A stretch of 37,332 bases of DNA from Nemertoderma westbladi (Eukaryota > Xenacoelomorpha > Nemertodermatida > Nemertodermatidae): the NCBI GenBank assembly GCA_032718475.1, contig JAUCBJ010004083.1:1-37332 (forward strand), given 5' to 3'. Position numbers and translations under genes: made by a program. Shown one piece after another: positions 10,331 through 20,699 of this stretch. The notes beneath the pieces are model-generated. The model had not been told where the DNA came from and did no database searches. It saw only the letters and a program-made list of their open reading frames with translations. Within the stretch, counting starts at the first letter, position 1. Each line of letters starts with the position of its first letter.

Positions 10331-11155
10331 AAAGGTGTGAATGTGGCCAACTCGACCTCTCGAATCCGCTCCTCTTACTGTTTCCACTTCCGTGCCTTGT
10401 GATTAAGGTGGGAGCCCTCTAGAGTACGGGCCATGTTGGTAGCTAGCGGGTTGAAGATTGAGATATCCAGAAATGTTTTCTGGTATCTTAGCCCAGAAAC
10501 ACAGACGTCTATCGTCAGGTGTCTAATGATAGATAGATGATAAATAATGATGATAGTTTTGTTCGCCTATAAAAGCAAGACATATTTGGCTAAACTGTAT
10601 GCGATATATCCCAGTAGATACAGCACTGTAGGACAATGCGTTCCCGAACAGGTCGGACTCCAACAAGTATAATAATATATACAGATACACCCCTTACTGA
10701 TATCTTATGTGAGGACAACGTTTAGCTTGTTTTCAAATATTTATCTATACTTAGCAACTATACTGAAACTATGATCCTCTGATGAATCAGTCTAAGTTCG
10801 TAAAACATTTAAAGTTTGCATTAGCTTAACAGACGTGCTCCAATATTTTATGCATTATCAGATATAGTGTAATATATGTCCATTATATGTTTAATTTATT
10901 ATCACATAATAGTAGTAGTAGTATTTTATTGACAAACCAGGGATGAGATCTCGATAAATCAGATACCTGTGATTATTAAGATTAAATCAGATGAATGTAA
11001 TTCAGATTAAGGAGGGATGGGCCTGAATAATAATACTATTAGTACGTAATAATAATAATGTTAGTAAGTAATAATAATACATAAATTTGCCGCAAAAATC
11101 ACAATGGCAATCCTAATATAATCGTTCACTATAATAATAGTATCCTAGGTTAGTG
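10331..11155. other. Gene-free stretch with a partial dispersed repeat
   Basis: No coding block was seen. ACAAACCAGGGATGA at 10934-10948 matches the start of the repeats at 6299 and 12034, but similarity fades within about 60 bp. Trinucleotide-like AGT and AAT runs occur at 10910 and 11030-11070. The slightly GC-richer patch at 10340-10510 has no recognised identity. Confidence 0.45.
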
Positions 11156-11157
11156 TT

Positions 11158-11276
11158 TGAGGATTTTAAAACAACACTCGACTAGACCCTGGGGGGAAAG
11201 CTGCCGAAAATATCGGCAATAGAGTGTTTTGTACCGCTGAAAGGATTAATGAATGAATAAAAAAAACCCTTATCAG
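11158..11276 (+). repeat. Structured 3' tail of a LINE or SINE (candidate)
   Basis: A short segment folds into nested stems: AACACTC (11173-11179) with GAGTGTT (11222-11228), and inside it GCCGA (11203-11207) with TCGGC (11213-11217). It is followed by AATGAATGAATAAAAAAAA at about 11249-11268. A stem-loop plus a short-repeat or A-rich tail is characteristic of retroposon 3' ends. No coding region is attached, so this may be a 5'-truncated LINE or a SINE tail. Family unknown. Confidence 0.5.
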
Positions 11277-11279
11277 AGG

Positions 11280-11711
11280 GCACTTCAACATAATATGAGA
11301 GTGAGACATAAAGTATTTTGATCTACAGGGAGATGTTTCTTTCATTTTATCTTAAATTTTCATCCTTCTAATGCAAGTAATTATAGATATCACTAATGAT
11401 AGGTGTATAAGTCATTATTACAGGAAATTATAGCTTACATTACTAGTGTAATCTGTGGCTGAGAAAAGGCTGGCAGAGCCAAGGTTTGATTCAAAGGTTT
11501 CTATTCAAATGTTACTGGAGGATGTATCCTCCAGTATCATACCTTTCAAACCATACTTTCAGTTATGCTGATTAAGCAATTTAGCAAGGCAGCTTATTTG
11601 GAGCCATAGAAATCTGTGTGTAATTATATACCAGCTCGACTGTTAATGATATCATCAAATAATATTTATTTATAGAAGGAAGATGTCTCGGAGCTATGTT
11701 AACCTGGACAT
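11280..11711. other. Gene-free stretch
   Basis: No coding or RNA gene was recognised. A short inverted repeat around 11510-11540 (TACTGGAGGATGTATCCTCCAGTA) forms a local palindrome of about 24 bp. Confidence 0.45.
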
Positions 11712-11925
11712 AATGCTGACCACATAGACCAGCAGCGTTATCAACAACACATTAAGAAAGTGAAAAAATTCAGAGCTTCACATATGATGCATTTCATATA
11801 AGTTAAACGTCTCAGATAAATGCTGACCACATAGACCAGCAGCGTTATCAACAACACATTAAGAAAGTGAAAAAATTCAGAGCTTCACATATGATGCATT
11901 TCATATAAGTTAAACGTCTCAGATA
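11712..11925. repeat. Perfect 107-bp tandem duplication
   Basis: The sequence 11712-11818 is repeated immediately at 11819-11925 with no difference that I can see. The unit runs from AATGCTGACCACAT to CGTCTCAGATA. The lack of divergence implies a very recent duplication or an assembly duplication. Confidence 0.95.
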
Positions 11926-12033
11926 ATCTACTGACAGTAATGTACGCAATGCAATTGTAATCGAACCACAGTGGGTGTGTTTGACTACCTACTATAGTAT
12001 ATATAATTTTGTAAATGACAAACGTATACAAAC

Positions 12034-12270
12034 AAACCAGGTATGAAGACTCTAGCTGGATTCCTCATCTATCCAATCCATTGGACATCCTGACTGATCC
12101 AGTAGTTGATATCAGCGTTGATTTTTTGGCGAGAACATTAATTATATGTACTTATTGTTCAGCCTGTTCTGCATAATAATAGTGTTTCTACATCATTCTA
12201 GTGTGAACCCAAGATCTTGACAAGCTGTCCTCAATGCATACATGGATAATCCAAAAAATTATGACTAGGA
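12034..12270. repeat. Dispersed repeat, copy 2 (begins ACAAACCAGG)
   Basis: Same family and orientation as 6299-6540, with shared words in the same order and moderate divergence. No coding content was recognised, and there is no clear end signature. Confidence 0.6.
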
Positions 12271-12274
12271 AAAG

Positions 12275-15200
12275 AGACAAAGTGTAGCTTTGCAGTACAC
12301 CAGTCTGGCGTCACAATCTGGCGAGAGTACCTGAGCTTGTACAGAGATCCGAGCTGTAGGAAGATCAAATTGACCTCTAGTCAATTTAGCTCGTTACAAT
12401 CGAGCTATGGCGGCCAAATTGACTTTCCCAACAGCTACAGTATTGTGTTGCAAATGTGTAGAAAAAGCTGCAGTGGTATTGGTATATGGCCACGTATATT
12501 GTAATTTACCAGTTGATCAGGATTAGTGCCCTCTCATTTTCAATTTGAGTGCACTCCACTGCAACCTGCACCTGGCAGTAGTATGGGTGCAGGGCATGGC
12601 CCAGTAGATGAGCTGGGCCAATGGTATAACCAATTATGGTATAATCATATGCTTAAGATTACGTATGAAATCTGATTCTACCCTTCCTTGTGTGGAATGG
12701 CAAACCAGGGTTGGTATTTGCCCCCAGAGCCGACTTAGTGAAGAACCACCAACCCCTTTAATACTACTATTAGTGCATAAATTTTTTTTGTAAAATATGT
12801 ACACATTCTTGAATGATTCAGTGGCATCCATAGCAACATAGAACAAAGAATAATAACTGCTGGTAAAGCTTACCCACATAGATTATTCTTAATAAAAGAG
12901 TAGACAGACACACCCCGAAAAGATATGTAATGCACATGTGTAAGGAGAATAAATCTCAATCAGAATTTATGAACAATCCCCAGATTTGTGATGTAGTTGA
13001 GGCGAAATTCACAAATAGAAATGTGAAATGTTCTTTAAAAACGTGATTTCATCAAGTAGTTTTGGATTATAAAAAAGAAGAGTGAAAGATTAATATCAAC
13101 ATAATAATAATAATAATGCTCAATAAGAAAATGAAAAATATAATGTGTTTAAATGCTGCAAAACAGCCAATATTGTAAATATACTAGTGCCAATGATCAC
13201 TCCGAATAAATTTACGATTTGGCTGGACTTGGACACAAACAATTAATTTGTGAGAAATGAAAATTCCTAGCATTATTACCTACCTGAATGATATGAATGA
13301 TGACTAGAATGATATGGTAGGGGGGAGGGGGGGGGGGGGGGGTTATCATTAGCATGTTTGTTATTGTTTGAACCTTAAGTTACACTAGTATGCTAATAAC
13401 TTCAAATGCTAATAACTGCTTGCTTTTTAAAAACTTAAAAACCTAAAAAATGATTTTATGTTTTGTATGCAGTAAACATTAAAAGTTATATGTTAAAACT
13501 GTTATAAATATACTTCCTTTTAATTCATTTTGAATGCCAGCACATTATATGTCAGCACATTATATGTCAGCACACACTTGGCAATAATATGCACCTTTCA
13601 CAATCATTCTCATAAGGGGTGGATGATTTTGTTGGAAAATTCACAAAAGATATAATAATGGTAGTGACTACATTTTGGTTATAAAAATTTTCTAAATCTG
13701 GTTATGTGCGAGATAGTAGGTTTTGAGGCAATTATTTGAGCATAATTAAGAATTAAACTAAAATTTAACTCCAATTCCGCATTAAATGCAATGCGTTATT
13801 ACAGAAATAAGCATCGAAATATAATAATTATACATCTGTGATTCCACTAAGAACATCATGAAAATCATGAAAAGCCTCAAATGATTTTTCGATATTCTCT
13901 GGTTTGGCTTGGAAGATCCAGACAGAGCATTACTATATTAAAGAAAACAGGAGTGAGTTACAAACTTGGTGTTTTGTAAAAACATGATTGATAGTAGAAT
14001 CCACCTCATCATCAGCGCATCAGCGTCACAGCCGCAATAAGATTAATAATGTCAGCATTATGCGGCATAATTTTGCACCACTTGATGTGTGGAAAAATTA
14101 AGCGCTATATATTATGACTGCGTTAGCACCACGCACGAAGTCATTAAAAAGGAAAACAAATGGTAATAAAACAATTGCTTACCTTTTTCTATAATATTGT
14201 ATTTCCTGATTCACCTTATGTTGAAACCAATTCCTAAAATACTACAATCAAGCATAATAATTGCAGGAATCCATTTAATGGATACATGAAAAATATTGGT
14301 AAATTTATTGTACAAAAACAACTCGTTCTAATAATTATTGCTCCATATGGCCCTTAATCAACCGAGAAATTGAGAAAACTTTTGTGGAATTATTCCAGTA
14401 AAATATCTGATGCAGGAAAATCTGCTGGAGTTATTATCCAATCACGGAATTATTTTACAAACCCAGGTAGCAAAGCTGCCAAATAAAAAACCATTGGGTG
14501 AATTTGTCATCGCAGAAAAGAAAAACACGAAAGAGACACTAACACAAATAGATTCTACCCATTGACAAACAAAATAATTATATAATTTCACATACATATT
14601 TTATACATTGACATTGCTTAATTAAATATTTGTTCAGTGCAGTAGAAGTCAACTTATTATGGGCAAGTCAACAGGGAGTTAAGTAGAGTAGCATGACAAG
14701 TACATGTAAGCATGGCTTTCATGTAGCAAACCTGTCAGCCACTAGTTAACAGCTACAATCGTAACTATCCAACCCTCCAAATTCCAATGTGTGTGTTTAG
14801 GAAATATGGGGCACCACCATTCTTGTCAAATGCACATAATTTTTTCAGTTCGTGAATCTCTTTTCGAGATTTTATTTTTTGGAATCTTGTTGCGAGAGAA
14901 CATTTTCACTGTGAGATTGACTGCTTGCAGCTAAATTGACTTTTCGCAGCGAGAAACTCAATGCTTCAACAGTCCAATAAGTTATATAATGCAGCATAGG
15001 TGATGGATATCAAAATTTTAAATATAAATTATTATTTATTTATTTGTATGGAATAAATTTCGCACTACCAAATCGACAGGGAGACATATTTTCAAACTTT
15101 ATATCACAGTGCAACATTTTTTCTCAGTATGTCCCTAAGCCATACATTTACTTTGTAAGCCCAGTATGTCAGACAGAGAGACTGACAGAAAGCCAGTCTC

Positions 15201-15745
15201 TCAGGTAGCTTTAAGTCGAAAAGATTCATGTACTTTAACAATGTTGTAATTTTCTGCACATAAATTGCAAAATTGTTTTATTTAAAGATAACAGGAGCAA
15301 TTTGGTTGTTGTTGGTCCCTCCAGCAAAATAATAATTTCTTATTAATGTGTTTTGGACAGATAAGTTACATTTATACACCACTACATAACTCCATAGATA
15401 GATGTGCACTTTTGGGCCTTGTCGCCTGTACTACTAAAACAATGCCACACTTTCTTCAGAATTTCCACTTGATAGTAATAGACATTTATACTTGAAAATT
15501 TGATGAAGGGATATAACGATTTTGTAAGATGATACAATATCTATAAGTGCTTAAACTTAACATCTTAATATTTTTATACTGAATTCAGCTTGTGATTTCG
15601 AGTGCACCAATGCTTTTACCAATATCCGGAATAGAATTCATCTAAACCACCAACTGCAACGAAATTTCCATCACTACAGAAGAACTGTAAAAAAGCAGCA
15701 GCTTGATGATTTTGAGGAAGCCCTGGATCTATACCTATATGGGGC
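12275..15745. other. Long gene-free AT-rich region
   Basis: About 3.5 kb without a frame, RNA gene or element that I can recognise. Small items: a G run at 13320-13343 (runs of 6 and 18 separated by A), a 15-bp direct repeat (CAGCACATTATATGT) at about 13538-13575, and AT-rich microsatellite scraps near 13105. Short open frames at 12608-12879 have no family resemblance. Confidence 0.45.
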
Positions 15746-15749
15746 AGCA

Positions 15750-15998
15750 CTACGCGTGCCGTGAGGACCAGCCAGTGCATAATCTTGTGCTTTGGCAGCC
15801 TCATGGGAATAAGCATGTTTGACAGCCCATGACTTTCTTGAGACACATCTTAAAGGACACTGGCCTTGAAAATGCGGATGATCTAGCAAATGTCATGGGT
15901 GATAAGGAGTTGTGGCAGCACGATTTTGTCGACAGGCCAGTACAGCATTCTTGAAAATGCAGCTGCAATGCAGCATGCCGATCCTAGTAGTACTACTT
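15750..15998 (+). pseudogene. RTE-like LINE 3' end, 5'-truncated copy
   Basis: Plus-strand fragment of the C-terminal end and 3' tail of the RTE-like family. It reads 'REDQPVHNLVLWQPHGNKHV', then after a shift 'MTFLRHILKDTG', 'ENADDLANVMGDKELW' and 'DRPVQHS' before a stop near 15952. It then continues through GCAGCTGCAATGCAGCATGCCGAT into a CTAGTAGTACTACT tail. The same 3' UTR and GTA-type tail end the copy at 22806-24832 (minus strand there), which confirms the element's 3' boundary. Everything 5' of about 15750 is missing, as expected for 5' truncation during LINE integration. Confidence 0.88.
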
Positions 15999-16034
15999 GT
16001 GCAACAGTTTGATCTTCTTAGAGGTGGTAGAGGT

Positions 16035-16530
16035 GGATTATCTGCTTCCCAGACTACTCCAGTATAATTCAAATACCAATTTCATTTGTGCCTCACTCCA
16101 ATCCGAGCAGTGGTTTACACAGCTTGACTTGCATGTTACAGGTCTACAATGAAGAGGTTGTTCCCTTTTCCTCTGTCTTATTTTCGCTACTAAATTTTTC
16201 TTAAAGTTTCTTTGAGTTTGGAGCTCCAATCTGACACATTACTGGCTGATCATGATCAACATTATCAGCTATTTCTCCTTCCTTGCTATCAGCATCTTCC
16301 TAAACAATACCTGCTATGACTTCTCAAGCGCAGCTTCTTCTTTTAGAACATGCATTCCATCTTGAGCAGAATCAATTATGCATGTCCATGATGTCTGCAT
16401 GATCAACCTCATCAGCATTGCTTGATTCCGAATCCGATTCCATAGCCATCCCTGATGATCAATCCAGATCATCATAATCAATATCTCCACATTTGTCACA
16501 TTCTGATTCAGTGACCGAACCAACATTGAT
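16035..16530 (-). pseudogene. Possible transposon-gene relic with acidic and Cys-rich blocks
   Basis: Read on the minus strand, 16530-16370 gives an acidic block ('CGDIDYDDLD', stop, 'MAMESDSESSNADEVDHAD'). After several stops, 16150-16060 gives 'CKSSCVNHCSDWSEAQMKLVFELYW'. An acidic N-terminus and a CxxxC-type segment before '(L/I)F..+W' are seen in several transposase-associated proteins, but I cannot place this one. Stops interrupt it, so if real it is dead. Chance resemblance is possible. Confidence 0.25.
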
Positions 16531-16539
16531 ATCGCAACG

Positions 16540-17205
16540 TTTGTATACCATGGCTAGAAGGAGCAAACCAATACCTGCACAAAGCTCAACACATGAGAAT
16601 GCATTGAATATACTGACGGAGGACACTCTGGGATTTTATATTGAAAACAATACCCTCCCACATCTATTAGTTTCTTGTATAATATAAAGTATTTCTTCAG
16701 TAAAGTACAGGCCAAAACTTTCACTAAGGCTCTTGTTCTGAAACGGATAATATCTTGTATACTACGCTTGCATGGTGAGAGTTGTACAGTGTACTGTACA
16801 ATTAATAGACAGCAGGCAGAGTTTACACTAACTCATATCACTATTGCTACAATCACTGCCATCAAATGGAGCAGTTCCATGTCAAAATCGGAAACACTGC
16901 TGAGATCACCAGAACCATCAACGGTGTGATGAACGGACTATAATGAAAGGACGTAACTCCGTGTAATTGAGGTGAAGAGACAGGCTAAAACGAACGTGGC
17001 AGACCGAACTGTGGTGTAGATCCAGAAAGTTGTGTGGTTGTCCCGATGTACAGAGTGGAATGATAATATGTTTCGCTAACACACAGACATGAAGGTATAT
17101 GTTCTCCAAGCAATATTAAATTAACTCTTCTAGACCAGTTTTTACTGCCCAACACGAATATTAACTCCATTTTACCACCCCAATAATAGTTATAAGAAAG
17201 TTATA
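16540..17205. other. Gene-free stretch
   Basis: Several short overlapping open frames occur on both strands, but none resembles a known family or shows splice or start context. Nothing else was recognised. Confidence 0.4.
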
Positions 17206-17214
17206 AGAGGTTTA

Positions 17215-17512
17215 AATAAAGGCGGCACCCTGCCGCCCTGGGGGTCGGGATAATATATGAAAAGGAGGCACTCTGCCGCCCTGGGGGTTGACTTATAATA
17301 TATAACGGCGTCAAACTGCCGCCTTTATGAGCATGATCCTGAATTATTTACAATGAAAAAGGCGGCAGTGAGCCGCCTTTTTGAAGTGGTGGTACGGAAA
17401 GGGTTAAATCATTCGAGCCGAAACGAAAACTACCCTGGCCCCCTTGCGGGTATTGAACCCGCGACCTCCGAGAGATGTGAATTCAATGCAACCATTACAT
17501 CAAGGTGGGACC
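17215..17512 (-). repeat. tRNA-derived SINE (candidate), minus strand
   Basis: The minus strand carries a tRNA-like head. An A-box-like TGATGTAATGG lies at 17502-17492 (10 of 11 positions fit TRGYNNARNNG), and a canonical B box GGTTCAATACC at 17459-17449 sits inside a perfect T-arm stem (GCGGG/CCCGC, 17462-17446). Spacing is about 32 bp. The acceptor stem is imperfect and the anticodon stem does not pair, so it is not a working tRNA gene. The 'GTAATGG...TTCACA' pattern is closest to tRNA-Val, tentatively. Downstream is a body of GGCGGC-rich hairpins (17356-17382 and 17218-17330), including a 43-bp duplication (TGCCGCCCTGGGGG at 17231 and 17274). Internal pol III promoter boxes are expected to drive transcription. 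Confidence 0.65.
17356..17382. repeat. 11-bp perfect hairpin within the SINE body
   Basis: AAAAAGGCGGC pairs perfectly with GCCGCCTTTTT around a 5-nt loop (AGTGA). It resembles an intrinsic bacterial terminator in form, but it lies in animal DNA inside the tRNA-derived repeat. A T run on either strand could also act as a pol III terminator. Confidence 0.85.
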
Positions 17513-17519
17513 TAAATCG

Positions 17520-18200
17520 GCATGCTCCATTACAGCTAAATTATTTGAATATTTTAAACATTTTAGACAAAATTGCGCCGCCGCAAATATACAGAAAGGC
17601 CCCTAAACAAGAGCCCTGGGGTAAACCGGACTTTAATTACATACAGGCATGTAGTTAAAGTAACGGTTTCCTATTTGTACACATCCCTTGAATATTAGAT
17701 ATTACAACCGAACCGAGTACAGCAGTACTATTACAGTAGGTACTGGCACTATTTTGTGATTTATCGCCATACCAAGTGTTGGCGTTGGGCAGCTTTATTA
17801 CGACCGCCAGTGCCAACCTATATAATATCACTTACTGTACAGTACAATTGAACTGTACATAAGAGTTGAGTTTCATAACAATTCACATTCCACAAAAACA
17901 TTAAATGTCCTAAGCATATTACTAAAATAATAATAATAAATCTATTTTTATTCATTCAAGATTCAACATAGTAAAAAATTATGCTGGCACAATAGATAAA
18001 TACACATTATAAAAAAAACAATAACAATGTACAGTTTGAAAGTTAATTAATCTGTAAACGACGGTACGATTGGTATATCTCGGATTGAACCAAACAGTTG
18101 TCACGAACTGCACAAATAACAGCATTTAACTATATATATTTAACTATATATTATAATAATTACTAATTATTATTACTTGAGTTTTCAGTGTTTCTTTATT
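17520..18200. other. Gene-free AT-rich stretch upstream of the candidate signal exon
   Basis: No coding region is recognised. The stretch becomes very AT-rich toward 18130-18180. It would contain the promoter of the proposed FReD gene if 18266-18349 is its first exon. Confidence 0.4.
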
Positions 18201-18202
18201 AC

Positions 18203-18215
18203 AGTATATATATGG
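18203..18215 (+). promoter_or_regulatory. Possible TATA box for the candidate first exon
   Basis: GTATATATATGG lies about 55 bp upstream of the ATG at 18266 and could place transcription start near 18235. In such AT-rich DNA TATA-like strings are common. The preceding CTTTATTACAG could instead be a splice acceptor. Low confidence. Confidence 0.25.
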
Positions 18216-18265
18216 TATCATAACCAGTTTCTTTACCAGTTAAGAATAATAATCTACGTTCTAGT

Positions 18266-18349
18266 ATGAAGATTATTCTGCAGCTTTATTTTCTAATTGG
18301 ATTTCTAGCAGATGGGGAATGCTCATTACGTTATCGGATAAATCATGAG
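18266..18349 (+). CDS. Candidate signal-peptide first exon of the FReD gene
   Basis: The ATG at 18266 opens 28 codons: a Lys, then a hydrophobic core 'IILQLYFLIGFLA', then 'DGECS', which looks like a secretory signal peptide with possible cleavage near Gly17-Cys19. It ends in a donor-like GAG|GTATTA after a complete codon (phase 0). The -3 position is A, a favourable start context. The next strong phase-0 acceptor to a plus-strand coding exon that I can see is at 27502, the first FReD exon. FReD lectins are usually secreted and need such a leader. The join would span a 9.15-kb intron filled with transposons, and intervening small exons cannot be excluded. The exon itself is plausible; the linkage is inference. 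Confidence 0.45.
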
Positions 18350-18977
18350 GTATTATTTGTAAGATTACAAACTTGGGCTACTTAAAAGGGATTCGTATTG
18401 AATGATAAAACCACGGATAAAACCACCAAGGGGTTATTGTCAAAAATTCCATTTTAATTTCAATTTAAGGGAAACGAAAAGGTTTATGTGGCAGGATATT
18501 CTGACCAAAATAATAAATGAGAATCAATATAAATAAATAAAATAAAGAACACTAATTAATTCTACCTAATTAAAAAATTACCAAAAATTGTTTCGAATGT
18601 TATATTTTAATTCTATAATCGTGATCTGTGTCCAAAAAACCGCTATGTAGCACAAATAAATTAATTTTAGTGAGCCATAAAAACTTTTGAAAATTTTAAC
18701 ACGAAAAATACTGGTGATGGGTGCCAGAAAGGGACCACAGCACGAAAACTAACAAAGCCATGTAAATATCGTCTGTTTAAATTATTATTTAATTTTTAAA
18801 TTCAATCCATTAAATTTTGGAAAAGTCACGAAATATCGGTTTTCCAAACAAACCTGACTCAAAGATACAGATGAATTACAAAAAAAAATTTCTAAAATGG
18901 CACCCCCGGCTTAACAAAAACATTTTGTCATCACCATGCAATCCACAAATGGCAAGCCCAAAGCAGAGTGTAATAAG
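18350..18977. other. Proposed intron start, gene-free
   Basis: AT-rich with no coding block. Contains GATAAAACCAC twice in tandem (about 18401-18423) and, at 18469-18525, a copy of a short dispersed repeat also seen at 21333 and 28803. Confidence 0.4.
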
Positions 18978-20445
18978 TATGCTATGCCGGCATATCAACA
19001 AACTCCCTATCCTCATGACTTTTGGAAGGCTATCCACATCTTCAAGGCCATTGTCCTTTAGGAGGCGTTTCACGAAAGTCAAGGGCTGTCTACCATACTA
19101 ATTGTCCCCATGGGGCTGCCAAAGCAAAAGATTGTGCACTTTTGTTCTCTCAGAGAAACCAATGTCCTGAAAAGCGGAGGCGGCTTTGTTCTAGTGTCCA
19201 GCTTGGAGGAACAAATAACTAATGAGACACCTCCAATGTTATGTAGTGCATAATGTAGTGTCTGATTGTAGATGTGTGCATTATGCTTGACACAGTGAAC
19301 CCGCGTAGGATTCTTGTGAATGTGCCATCCAGAGATTGGTGTCCTCAGCAGTTAGAGCATAGCATGGACTCCCATAGAGGAGTACTGGAACTACTGCAGC
19401 TCTAAATAATCGAACCTTAAGTTTCCGATTAATTCTCTGTGATTTCCAAATCCAGGAAACCTATTTAAAGCTGCCCATTCCATTCCCTTGCGTATTCGAA
19501 GGTCCACACCTGACTTCCGGACCCATGATTCCAGGTAACAGAAGTCGCCCACATGCTCAAGCATACCATCCTTTCAGCTTATGCTCATCCGGTCAGAGAC
19601 TTCCTGAGGACTTTCAAAGTTAACTGTCAAAATTGTGGTCTTTTTGGAGGTAATAAAAAGACCAACACTAGAAGCAGCATGTTCTAATGAGCTGAGGAGC
19701 CGTTGGGCTCCCTCTAGTAATTCTGAGAGTACTCCTAAGTCATCAGCAAAGTCTAGATCAGTTAGGTACTTGGCAGGATATCCTCGACTTCTGGAGCCAG
19801 TAGTTGGAGTTACCATCACCCCATCATCATTATGATAGCATTGAACAATATTATGAACAAGAATGGCGCAAGTGTGTTTCCCATAATACAGGACTCCCCA
19901 TAATACTTAAAATGGTTATGTGTCACCATCAACAGTAGACACAAATGTTGTCGAACCATCGTATACTGATCTGATTGCTGCAAAAATTTCATCAGGAATC
20001 CCATATAATGAAAGTATGCTGAACATACGTGAGCGAGAGACGGAATCAAAGGCCTTGAAGAAGTCAACAAAGATAACACCCAGATGCCTGTCTTTCTTTT
20101 TTGATAACTCTTCAGTTATCCTTCTAAGTGCCAAATGGGCTCCATAGTCCCACAACCTTTACGGAACCCATTCTGATTTCCACGGAGCAGACTTTCAATG
20201 TGATCCCTGATTTTAATAGAATTCTATTGTATAGCTTTGCAGAAATCGAGATCAATGAGATTCCCCGAAAAGAACCATAGATTATGTTCGGTTGCCCTTC
20301 TTGGGAACTGGCACCAACATATTTGTTTTCATTTCTTGTGTGACTCTTGTTGTTCTGTACATGTCTACTCTGATGGGATAGATGAGTTTTAAACACTCAG
20401 GTATTTTAAAGACCTCAGGGGGAACACCATCTACTTCACTGGCAT
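18978..20445 (-). pseudogene. RTE-like LINE copy split by a transposon, 3' portion
   Basis: Minus-strand RTE copy. RT motifs are still legible in shifted frames: 'FVDFFKAFDSVS' (about 20060), 'LTDLDFADDLG' (about 19750, catalytic DD kept), and the post-RT block to the C-terminus near 18990. Several indels break the frame (for example near 19830, 19870 and 20210). At 20445 the LINE stops within the 'SGVDGVPPEVFK' block. It resumes at 25927 in the same orientation and reading position. The two parts join without loss apart from a shared AT, showing that 20446-25926 was inserted into this copy. Confidence 0.9.
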
Positions 20446-20699
20446 CCCAGTCAAAAATCCACATGCGATATGCATGCGGGTGACGTACCAAAACCGCATG
20501 CGGAGCGCATGCCCGTATGTCTGGTCGAAAAAGTGCGATACGCAAGCGTGTCTGCATGCGGACCGCAAGCGTGACCGCATGCGGACCGCATGTGTGTCCG
20601 AATGTAGTCTGCATGCGGACTGCATGTGTGTCCGAATGTGGTCCGCATGTGGACAACAAGCGTGTCCATATGCAGAACTACAAATATCCACACGCAAAA

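Noticed and set aside
11510-11540. 24-bp local palindrome as a regulatory hairpin
   Set aside because: An isolated short palindrome with no nearby gene. Noted only in the spacer description.
16675-17170. Overlapping short frames on both strands
   Set aside because: No recognisable motif, start context or splice pattern. Lengths are compatible with chance.
17356-17382. Rho-independent terminator look-alike
   Set aside because: Surrounding features are eukaryotic and no bacterial gene ends here. Treated as part of the SINE body.
17440-17512. Functional tRNA gene on the minus strand
   Set aside because: The anticodon stem does not pair and the acceptor stem has mismatches. The A and B boxes fit a tRNA-derived SINE or pseudogene better.
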